Source: an uncultured Cellvibrio sp.
Lineage (GTDB): Bacteria; Pseudomonadota; Gammaproteobacteria; Pseudomonadales; Cellvibrionaceae
Reading direction: 5' to 3'
Length of the DNA stretch: 35,144 bases
Assembly: GCA_946481095.1 (NCBI GenBank)
Contig: CAMLML010000046.1
Span: 1-35,144 of the forward strand
The notes under the pieces are model-generated. The model did no database searches and had not been told where the DNA came from. It was given only the letters and a program-made list of their open reading frames with translations. The position numbers and the translations under genes were made by a program. Shown here piece after piece: positions 27,172 to 34,285 of the stretch (within the stretch, counting starts at the first letter, position 1; each line of letters starts with the position of its first letter).

Positions 27172-27668
27172 AAACATCAAAGCGTGCTCGCAGAATAGAA
27201 CGACGAAACAAAATGTTGAAACCGGCAGCGCTCAATATTGTTTCGCTGATGGACATTTTTACTATTTTGGTTTTTTTTCTTTTGGTGAACTCATCAAGTC
27301 AACAAATTCCCAGTAAAAAAGATATTACACTGCCGGAATCGATTGCTGAAACAATGCCTGAAGAGAATGTCAGTGTGATGGTGACTATGCGTGAAGTCAT
27401 GGTGGATGGCCGCGTGGTGGTGTTGTTAAAAGATATTAGTGAGCAGGATCTTATTATTTCCGCTTTGAAAACAGAATTGGAATTTAAAGCTGCCCAAGAC
27501 ACAAGTGGCAGCAAAGTTAAATCTTTGACGATTATGGCCGACGAAAATTTACCTTACAGTTTGGTGGATAAAGTTTTGAAAACCTGTCAGCAGGTTAGTT
27601 ATCGAAAAATTGCATTTGCGGTGACCCAAATAGCAAATAAGGAAACGGCTGGCAGTGAAAGACAATAA
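27168..27668 (+). CDS. ExbD/TolR-family subunit 2 with intact catalytic Asp
   Basis: This 166-residue protein has a very basic N-terminus (KRARRIERRNK), then a membrane helix NIVSLMDIFTILVFFLLVNS (23-42) carrying Asp29 at the position of the proton-carrying Asp of ExbD/TolR. A periplasmic domain follows. This type (LNIVSLMDIFTILVFFLLVNSS) is, from memory, the form paired with AgmX/PglI proteins in many gammaproteobacteria. The start overlaps the stop of subunit 1 by 4 bp, and its own 3' end overlaps the following gene by 14 bp. Confidence 0.92.
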   Translation: MKTSKRARRIERRNKMLKPAALNIVSLMDIFTILVFFLLVNSSSQQIPSKKDITLPESIAETMPEENVSVMVTMREVMVDGRVVVLLKDISEQDLIISALKTELEFKAAQDTSGSKVKSLTIMADENLPYSLVDKVLKTCQQVSYRKIAFAVTQIANKETAGSERQ

Positions 27669-28617
27669 TTATCGAAATATTGCTTTGCAATGGACTCCTG
27701 AATCACAAGGGGACAGCAAACGGTTTTATTTAATTTTTATTTTGGTTATGGTTTTGGCGTTGCTCTTGTCTATTTTTATGGCAATGGTCAATGTTCCGCC
27801 TAAAACCAAACGAGTTGTAGATCTGCCTGATCGGGTTGCACAATATTTATCTGAAAAACCCAAACCGCCACCACCACCGCCCGTGACTCCACCACCACCT
27901 CCTCCCCCACCAGTTGTGAGAGAAGTGAAACCCAGTGTCGTCAGAAAAGTAGAAGAAGAGGAGGTGCCTTTAACACAAGAGGAAAAAGTCGCACGCGATA
28001 CGGCAGCACAAAGTGGTTTGGTTGCGTTGAGCAGCGAGCTGTCTGATTTGTTGGACTCTTCTGCTGCAGATACCAATGTTCGCGGTGGCCTGACGGAATC
28101 ATCCGGTACAACAGCGGTTGCCAATGTGTCAACGGATGCTTTATTGGGTACAGCACCTGCAGCAACAGAAGCAGTAAAAGACTCCGAGTATGTTGCGCAA
28201 GTGGGTACATCACAATTAGGTTCAAGGGAGCGTGCCAATGTGAAACAAACACTGTTTAAGGAAAATGAAAAAGGAGAGGTGGCTGCAGCAGGGAAAACCG
28301 CTAAACCTTCAACAGGACGAACCGGTAATGTTCGATCTGAAGAAGCGATTTCAATGGTGTTTGATCAAAATAAATCCAGTCTTTTTTCTATCTACAATCG
28401 TGAAAGACGAAACACGCCGGGCCTTAAAGGAAAGTTGGTTTTGGAACTTAATATTGCACCGGATGGCTCGGTAATCAGCGTCAGAATTTTACACAGTGAA
28501 TTAAACAATCCGGGGTTGGAGCAGCGAATTTTGGGAAGGGTTAAATTATTTAATTTTGGACCTGGCAATGTGGAGCCAGTGAAAGTGACTTTCCCTATCG
28601 AATTTCTCCCTTCGTAA
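27655..28617 (+). CDS. AgmX/PglI C-terminal-domain, TonB-like energy transducer
   Basis: The protein has 320 residues from a GTG start at 27655 inside the preceding gene. The GTG is preferred because the membrane helix (about 24-45, FYLIFILVMVLALLLSIFMA) needs the preceding residues. A proline-rich stretch (69-86) typical of TonB-type periplasm-spanning rods follows, then a charged linker. The C-terminal domain (about 225-320) has the pattern of AgmX/PglI and TonB ends (NTPGLKGKLVLELNIAPDGS, VTFPIEFLPS). With the MotA/TolQ and two ExbD genes it makes a complete motor resembling the AglRQS-plus-AgmX gliding set of Myxococcus. Its cargo here is unknown. It is the last gene of the operon. Confidence 0.85.
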   Translation: MKDNNYRNIALQWTPESQGDSKRFYLIFILVMVLALLLSIFMAMVNVPPKTKRVVDLPDRVAQYLSEKPKPPPPPPVTPPPPPPPPVVREVKPSVVRKVEEEEVPLTQEEKVARDTAAQSGLVALSSELSDLLDSSAADTNVRGGLTESSGTTAVANVSTDALLGTAPAATEAVKDSEYVAQVGTSQLGSRERANVKQTLFKENEKGEVAAAGKTAKPSTGRTGNVRSEEAISMVFDQNKSSLFSIYNRERRNTPGLKGKLVLELNIAPDGSVISVRILHSELNNPGLEQRILGRVKLFNFGPGNVEPVKVTFPIEFLPS

Positions 28618-28637
28618 AAATTATCCTGGCAAAACAA

Positions 28638-28658
28638 AAGAGGGGCCATGCCCCTCTT
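28638..28658. terminator. Hairpin terminator between convergent agmX and tssC copy 2
   Basis: It has the same 9-bp stem as at 8910-8930, but its loop is CAT instead of CAG. On the minus strand it is followed by TTGTTTTGCC, so it should end the tssA-tssB-tssC transcript. On the plus strand, 20 nt after the agmX stop, the T-tail is short, so it may stop the motor operon less efficiently. Confidence 0.72.
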
Positions 28659-28667
28659 GATCAAGCG

Positions 28668-30155
28668 TTATCCCACCTTGGGAATATTGGCGACCAGACG
28701 CAAGGAAGCACTGAGCTCCTCCATCTGCAACCAGGGCTTCAAATAAGCCACCGCACTGTAAGAACCGGGTTTGCCCGGAATCTCTTTCACCTGCACACTG
28801 GCTTCTGCCAAAGGATACTTGGCTTTCATCTCGGCACTGGCACCGGGTGTGGCATTCACATACTGGGACAACCACTTGTTCAACCAACGCTCGGCGTCCG
28901 CCGCTTCCATAAAGGAACCCACCTTGTCACGCGCCATCACTTTCAAAAAGTGCGCAATACGGGAGGTGGCCAGAATGTAAGGCAAACGGGCTGAAATGGC
29001 CGCGTTTGAACTGGCGTCCGGATCGTTGAACTTTTTGGCTTTTTGCGTGGTTTGTGCACCAAAGAACACCGCATAGTCAGTGTTTTTGTAGTGACACAGT
29101 GGCAGGAAGCCGAGTTTGCCCAGTTCGGCTTCACGACGGTCAGTAATGCCGATTTCAGTCGGGCATTTCTGGTCGGTATCACCATCATCACTGGTAAACA
29201 CATGGCTGGGTAAACCTTCTACCTTGCCGCCACCTTCCGCACCACGAATGCTGGTACACCAGCCGTATTTGGCAAAAGCCTGGGTCAGGGTAGTACCCAG
29301 AGTGTATGCCGCGTTCATCCAGCAATAGGAATCGTGTTCACTTTCGATGTGTTTGCCATCGGCAGTGACATTAGCCTCTTCAAAGTTAAAAGCCTCCACC
29401 GGCTTGGTCGCTGTACCATAAGGCAAACGCGCCAGAGTACGGGGCATGGTCAGGGTAACAAAACGGGAATCTTCACTCTCGCGGAAACTGCGCCAGGGAA
29501 TGTAGTCGGCCGATTCAAAAATCTTTTCCAGATCGCGGGGTTTGGAGAGTTCTGTAAAGGAATCAAAACCAAACATTTTGGGTGATGTAGCCGACAGGAA
29601 CGGACAAAAACCGGCAGCGGCCACATTCGACATTTTGCTCAGCAGGGAGATATCTTCCGGATGGGCTGAAAATTCATAGTCACCAATCAGGGCACCATAA
29701 GGTTCACCACCGGCAATACCAAATTCACTTTCGTAAATTTTCTTGAAAATCTGGCTTTGGTCAAACTCCACTGCTTTTTCCAGATCGCGACTCAATTCTT
29801 TCTTGCTGATGTTTAACACCCGTAATTTCAGTTGCGAACTGGTTTCGGTGTTGCTGACCAGATGGTGCAAACCTCGCCAGGAACCTTCCAGTTTCTGGAA
29901 TTTCTCATTGTGCATGATCGCGACCAGCTGCTCCGACATGAGTTTGTCGATGGCGGCAATGGCCGAGTTGATGGTCACACTCAGATTTTTATCCCACTTG
30001 ACCGTACCCTTGGTCGCTTCAGCCGTCAGGGTGCGCAGCAGGTCTTCGGTTTCATCGCGCGGTGTCTGCCGGGTTGCCCCGATCGCCTGTTCCAGAAAAC
30101 TGACATCCGCTTCCTGTCCTTCCAGTGCGGCTGTTTGTGATTCTTGCTTCGCCAT
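28668..30155 (-). CDS. tssC: T6SS contractile sheath large subunit TssC (VipB), copy 2
   Basis: The protein is identical over all 495 residues to the copy at 8940-10427, with the same coupled start (TAATG with tssB). It differs only in context. It is transcribed from tssA through tssB and ends at a terminator with no further T6SS genes behind it. In the imp-type order a second tssC would follow here, and that gene instead lies behind copy 1. The identity points to a recent duplication or continuing gene conversion. Confidence 0.97.
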   Translation of the reverse strand: MAKQESQTAALEGQEADVSFLEQAIGATRQTPRDETEDLLRTLTAEATKGTVKWDKNLSVTINSAIAAIDKLMSEQLVAIMHNEKFQKLEGSWRGLHHLVSNTETSSQLKLRVLNISKKELSRDLEKAVEFDQSQIFKKIYESEFGIAGGEPYGALIGDYEFSAHPEDISLLSKMSNVAAAGFCPFLSATSPKMFGFDSFTELSKPRDLEKIFESADYIPWRSFRESEDSRFVTLTMPRTLARLPYGTATKPVEAFNFEEANVTADGKHIESEHDSYCWMNAAYTLGTTLTQAFAKYGWCTSIRGAEGGGKVEGLPSHVFTSDDGDTDQKCPTEIGITDRREAELGKLGFLPLCHYKNTDYAVFFGAQTTQKAKKFNDPDASSNAAISARLPYILATSRIAHFLKVMARDKVGSFMEAADAERWLNKWLSQYVNATPGASAEMKAKYPLAEASVQVKEIPGKPGSYSAVAYLKPWLQMEELSASLRLVANIPKVG

Positions 30156-30670
30156 TATTTATCTCCGTCTTTTTTATCGGTGCCCAATTCACTCGACAGG
30201 CGGGAGAGGGCTTCGGTATTGCTCAGTACGTCTTCCAGAATGGTTTCCAGCTCTTCCGAGCGATCTGCTTTGGTCAGCAGGTCACGCAGTTTGTTGCGGG
30301 TTTCCATCAGCTTCTTCAGCGGCTCTACTTTCTCGACCAGTTTGTGCGGTTCAAAATCTTCCAGACTTTTGAAATCGATATTGACTGACATCTGGGTGCC
30401 ATCTTTTTCCAGGGTGTTATCGACTTTCATGTTGAGCTGCGGGTTGATTTTGGAGAGCAGGTCGTTGAAGTTATCGCGATCCACCTGGGCGAATTTGCGA
30501 TCCTTGAGTTGCTTTTTGCCTTCGACATTATCGCCGGAGTAATCGCCCATCACGCCCATTACAAAGGGCAACTCCTTTTCGGCTTTCTGGCCGTTGGTTT
30601 CCAGATCATAAGTGATATGCACCCGTGGGGATCTCACTCTCTTTAACTTGTCGTGTATGCTTTCTGCCAT
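30155..30670 (-). CDS. tssB: T6SS contractile sheath small subunit TssB (VipA), copy 2
   Basis: This is identical to the 171-residue TssB at 10427-10942. It starts 30 nt after the tssA stop and uses the same CAGGAG ribosome site, so it is expected to be expressed as tssA-tssB-tssC. With copy 1 under its own predicted promoter, the sheath can be made from two transcripts with different control. Confidence 0.97.
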   Translation of the reverse strand: MAESIHDKLKRVRSPRVHITYDLETNGQKAEKELPFVMGVMGDYSGDNVEGKKQLKDRKFAQVDRDNFNDLLSKINPQLNMKVDNTLEKDGTQMSVNIDFKSLEDFEPHKLVEKVEPLKKLMETRNKLRDLLTKADRSEELETILEDVLSNTEALSRLSSELGTDKKDGDK

Positions 30671-30700
30671 GGCTTTGCTCCTGATTAGGGGGTTGTTAAA

Positions 30701-31810
30701 TTATTTTTCCTGAGGTGTAACACCGGTTAACTTGCTGTAATTCGCTCGTGAACTGTCGTCGGGAATCAGTTCATTTATCAATTCATTGAGCGGCATATTG
30801 CCCCAACGAATCGCTTTTTCCAGCATGTAGGAAATAGGGGAGTGAGGTTCCGTTTTTTTAAAATAACGTGCAACTTCTTCTATCTGTTTGAAAGCGGCTT
30901 CGCGCGAGTTAATCCCCGCTTTGGGCGCAGCTTTGGGAGCAGAGGATTCACTTGCATCATTCTGTTCTGCTACAACGTCCACTGCCACCTCCTCTTCCAC
31001 AAGGGGGAATTTGTCTTTACCCAGATGACTAACAGCACCAAGACACTCACTCAGAACATCCACTACCGTTCTTACAGGGGGAGCATTAAAAGCGCCGCAA
31101 TGTTGATCCAGTAATGCTCCTAACTTTTTATAAATAGCAATACATTCGCTTAAGTCATCGCGAAGATTCACATAAAAATCTTCGCGTGATTCACTCACGG
31201 CTGTTTCGATATTTTCCAACGAAAATCCCAATTTTTCTATTTTGGCTGCGCGTGGTTTTTCTTCGGGAATTTTCTGTGCATCAAGAGCTTGTTGATATTG
31301 CCACAGGGAAAAAGGTCCATGGGTTTTGCCTTCGGTGATTTCTATTTTGCGGATAGGCGCAATTAAAACACCTTCCACTCCTTCGCCGTTTAATCCAGCT
31401 ATACAGGCGACCCGTGTTTCAAGGCCATCTTCATCCGGCATGGGATAAAGATTTTCCCAAAAGTTTTCGATCAACCCGTGAATAATTAAAAATGCATCGC
31501 GTAATCCCTGAGCCCCGCGCAAACGCACCATCGCTTCTGCAAACCAGCTGGCCACTTCAAGATCTTTGGCCTGAGTTGATAAAAGTTCGGGTGCGAGATC
31601 AATAATCGTTCGCCAATGTTGATCAGCGTCATTTGTTCCATCTTCGAGAATGCTGTTTCGTTCGGCAGCTCTGGCAGAGTTGCGTGCGCTTTTAATGACT
31701 TGATAAATGGAAGTGGGTGAAATGTCTTGTCGGACATCAACACCGGTCGATGAGCTTTCGGAGATGGGCGCTAATATGGCGCCTAAATCTACAATATGGG
31801 GTGAAGCCAT
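30701..31810 (-). CDS. tssA: T6SS assembly/cap protein TssA (ImpA)
   Basis: The protein has 369 residues with the ImpA N-terminal domain (WRTIIDLAPELLSTQAKDLE, EAMVRLRGAQGLRDAFLI, WENLYPMPDEDGLETRVA). The C-terminal region ends in EEVARYFKKTEPHSPISYML, the common short-class TssA end. TssA primes baseplate and sheath assembly and, in long forms, caps the distal sheath end. ATG 31810 has a strong ribosome site (AAGGAGT). It heads the short operon tssA-tssB-tssC and is divergent from the lipoprotein gene. Confidence 0.94.
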   Translation of the reverse strand: MASPHIVDLGAILAPISESSSTGVDVRQDISPTSIYQVIKSARNSARAAERNSILEDGTNDADQHWRTIIDLAPELLSTQAKDLEVASWFAEAMVRLRGAQGLRDAFLIIHGLIENFWENLYPMPDEDGLETRVACIAGLNGEGVEGVLIAPIRKIEITEGKTHGPFSLWQYQQALDAQKIPEEKPRAAKIEKLGFSLENIETAVSESREDFYVNLRDDLSECIAIYKKLGALLDQHCGAFNAPPVRTVVDVLSECLGAVSHLGKDKFPLVEEEVAVDVVAEQNDASESSAPKAAPKAGINSREAAFKQIEEVARYFKKTEPHSPISYMLEKAIRWGNMPLNELINELIPDDSSRANYSKLTGVTPQEK

Positions 31811-32168
31811 TGTTACTCCTTAATTTCAGCGATTACTTATTCTGTGATCCGCAAGAGTAAGCCATGATTCCGTGAGATTCAAAGACTTATTGCAATGTCG
31901 GCGGAATTTTTAATGGGAGATTGCAGACAATTCCAGAGGTAAAAAATCCGTGCTGGATTTGCCATCGTTAAAAAGCTGATTGAGTGAAGGCATAAAAAAT
32001 CACATATCGTAACTGTGCTCTGGTTCACAAAACCTTTTCATGTGAATACAAATTTCTGACTCAAATTTTAATCGCTGCTTCATGATGTCTTCTATTCGTG
32101 GTTGAATGTGCACTCAAAAATTTGTCTCAGATAACACAATCAAAAACGCCTCTAGGAGATTAACGGAA
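31811..32168. other. Divergent intergenic region between tssA and the RCC1-like lipoprotein gene
   Basis: This 358-bp gap holds the tssA ribosome site on its left and the lipoprotein leader on its right. On the minus strand TTGAAT and TACTCT, 17 bp apart around 31852-31880, are a weak candidate for the tssA promoter. The plus-strand promoter candidate is listed separately. No RNA gene, repeat or small coding frame with a ribosome site was seen. Confidence 0.6.
32014..32052 (+). promoter_or_regulatory. Candidate CRP-type site overlapping promoter of lipoprotein gene
   Basis: TGTGCTCTGGTTCACA (32014-32029) matches nine of ten conserved positions of the CRP half-sites TGTGA-N6-TCACA. Its right half is also a -35-like TTCACA (32024-32029). 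A -10-like TACAAA lies 17 bp further at 32047-32052. The site centre would be about 38-41 bp before the start of transcription, the class II activator position. This is consensus matching only. Confidence 0.4.
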
Positions 32169-34271
32169 ATGACGAACTCACCCCGGATTTGTACTTTGTT
32201 CACCATCTTATTCACTCTATTTATCAGTGCTTGTGGAGGTGGTGGAGGCGGCGGAGGTGGAAAGTCAAGCGATACAACACCGGATGCGTTTACATTTACT
32301 GCCGTAACGGGAGTTGAGCCATCGAGTTCGCAAACTTCAAATTCCATTACCGTCAGTGGCATAGATAAATCGACAAGTGTTTCCGTCACTGGCGGTACAT
32401 TCAGCATCAATAGTGCAGCTTACGGTACATCCGGAAGCGTCAAGGCGGGTGACACAGTCACAGTTCGTGTCGCTGCCTCCGGCAGTTTTTCTACACTGGC
32501 AACAGCCACATTAACCATTGGTGGTGTATCAGCTAATTATTCTGTAACAACCCGCGCAGCGGATCGAACACCTGACAATTTTTCTTTCACCGCTGCAACC
32601 AATGCAAATTTTACTGCGCAAGTGGAATCAACCGGCGTGACAATTGCGGGGATGGATGATGGAACTCCTGTTTCAGTTACTGGTGGTGAATATGCAATTG
32701 GTACAGGTTCTACCTTTTCTGCGTTTACTTCATCGGCGGGAACAATCAACAAAAATCAATCCATCAAATTACGCGGTACCACTGCACCGACTTCATCAAC
32801 AGCAACAACTGTTAGCGTCACAATTGGCACAGTGACACAAACTTTCAGTATTACCACCACCGCTCAAGCGGCTCCACAAATGGTAACGCTTAAACTAACT
32901 GATGGAGTCGATCTAAGAACTGACGTGACTCTTACGGCAGAATCCACTTGCCAAAACTGCATCCCCGAACAAACACAATATTCCTGGTACGTAGAAGGTG
33001 TAACCAATCCTGTTTCAACGACCAACAGTTATCAAATTGCAGATGCATATCGCACTGGCAAAATTACAATTGTGGCTACACCGAAAAGCGAATTGGGTTC
33101 AGGTGAAACCAGGTTTGTGGCTTATAAGGTGAATCAGGTCGAGTCCATAGTGGGAAATGACGCTGCCTTCGCTGCCTTGAAAACGGATGGAACGGTTACG
33201 ACTTGGGGTATTGATGAGGTTGGCGGCAACAGTTCTGCAGTTCAACCACAATTAATAGACGTAAGAAGTATTGTCGCAACAGAAACGGCTTTTGCAGCTG
33301 TTCGTGAAGATGGTCATGTCGTAACTTGGGGTGATAATGGTGAGGGCGGTGACAGCAGTACTGTTCAGGCAAGTTTAGTTAATGTAGAAAGTGTCAGCTC
33401 AACAAGTTTTGCATTTGCTGCATTGAAAAAAGATGGAAGTGTTGTGACTTGGGGAATGGCTTTGAACGGTGGTGATAGTAGTTCGGTGTCAGGAAATTTG
33501 ATCAACATAGAGTCTCTAGTAGGGGGGCGGGGTGTTTTTGCTGTAGTAAAGAATGATGGCAGTGTAGTGACATGGGGTAATCCTTTGTGGGGAACGGGTG
33601 CTACAGGTCCTACTGGATTGTCTGACGTGAAAACGGTTGTTCCGGCTGGAGGTGCATTCGCAGCCGTTAAGTTGGACGGTAGTGTTGTAACTTGGGGTGG
33701 AAGTGAGTTTGGTGGTGATACAGCTAGCATCAGTAGCCAACTAACTAATGCCAAGTCAATTATTGGCTACAAAGTCAACCAAGCTATGGTAGCAATCAAA
33801 TCAGACGATACAGTGATTAGTTGGGGTGGCGGTGATGCTGCGAATAGTTCCAGTGTTTCGGCTAATCTTGTTAATGTTAAATCTGTTGTGGCTTCTAGAG
33901 GAGCGTTTGCAGCTTTAAAGAATAATGGCACTGTCGTTACTTGGGGTAACTCCAGTTATGGTGGTGATAGTGCTCCAGTTAACAGTCAACTGAACAATGT
34001 GAAAAGTTTGTTTGCTACTAAGGAAGCATTTGCTGCTTTAAAAACTGATGGGACTGTCGTTGCATGGGGCAATAGTGCGTATGGCGGTGATACAAGTGCA
34101 GTAGTGAGCTCATTGGTAGGTGTTCGTTCTATTGCATCTGGTTCAAGATCTTTTGCTGCAATTTTAAATAACGGTTCAGTTGTTCACTGGGGAAGTATTG
34201 CAACCAGTGTAACAGTACCGGTTTTTACTTTTGGTAGTACGTTGTTAGTGGAAAGTAATTTTGTTTTTTAA
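32169..34271 (+). CDS. Lipoprotein with two Ig-like repeats and nine RCC1-like repeats
   Basis: The protein has 700 residues from ATG 32169, chosen over an in-frame ATG at 32106 because AGGAG lies before it and a lipoprotein signal begins at once. The lipobox ends at Cys22 (FISAC), followed by nine glycines. Two related Ig-like units start at TPDAFTFTA and TPDNFSFTA, each with a VSVTGG motif. From about residue 325 there are nine roughly 45-50-residue units ending in a xDGxVVTWG-type strand (KDGSVVTWG, LDGSVVTWG, NNGTVVTWG). This RCC1-like arrangement would fold as a beta-propeller. It is probably an outer-membrane or surface-exposed binding protein. Any link to the T6SS is positional only. 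Confidence 0.82.
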   Translation: MTNSPRICTLFTILFTLFISACGGGGGGGGGKSSDTTPDAFTFTAVTGVEPSSSQTSNSITVSGIDKSTSVSVTGGTFSINSAAYGTSGSVKAGDTVTVRVAASGSFSTLATATLTIGGVSANYSVTTRAADRTPDNFSFTAATNANFTAQVESTGVTIAGMDDGTPVSVTGGEYAIGTGSTFSAFTSSAGTINKNQSIKLRGTTAPTSSTATTVSVTIGTVTQTFSITTTAQAAPQMVTLKLTDGVDLRTDVTLTAESTCQNCIPEQTQYSWYVEGVTNPVSTTNSYQIADAYRTGKITIVATPKSELGSGETRFVAYKVNQVESIVGNDAAFAALKTDGTVTTWGIDEVGGNSSAVQPQLIDVRSIVATETAFAAVREDGHVVTWGDNGEGGDSSTVQASLVNVESVSSTSFAFAALKKDGSVVTWGMALNGGDSSSVSGNLINIESLVGGRGVFAVVKNDGSVVTWGNPLWGTGATGPTGLSDVKTVVPAGGAFAAVKLDGSVVTWGGSEFGGDTASISSQLTNAKSIIGYKVNQAMVAIKSDDTVISWGGGDAANSSSVSANLVNVKSVVASRGAFAALKNNGTVVTWGNSSYGGDSAPVNSQLNNVKSLFATKEAFAALKTDGTVVAWGNSAYGGDTSAVVSSLVGVRSIASGSRSFAAILNNGSVVHWGSIATSVTVPVFTFGSTLLVESNFVF

Positions 34272-34285
34272 CACATGGAGTTTTT

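Larger units (their letters stand above)
28632..30684. repeat. Direct repeat copy 2 (2,053 bp) containing tssB-tssC and terminator
   Basis: This is the partner of 8904-10956, in the same orientation. It begins in the convergent gap between agmX and tssC and ends just upstream of the tssB ribosome site, after which the sequence becomes the tssA-tssB spacer. Beyond CTCCTGA the flanks differ, although TTAGG recurs after 6 extra bases in copy 1, hinting that homology once ran slightly further. Confidence 0.93.

Noticed and set aside
27849..27912. Short CCA/CCG-rich tandem repeat as a possible CRISPR or regulatory repeat
   Set aside because: It is in frame and encodes the Pro-rich rod of the AgmX/TonB-like protein.
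31950..31975. Possible sigma-54 promoter (TGGCAAATCCAGCA on the minus strand)
   Set aside because: The GG and GC elements are 8 bp apart instead of the required 10, and flanking bases do not fit.
32235..32262. GGTGGAGGC-type repeat as a slippage or regulatory element
   Set aside because: It encodes the nine glycines after the lipobox cysteine. Length variation is conceivable, but nothing in one sequence shows it.
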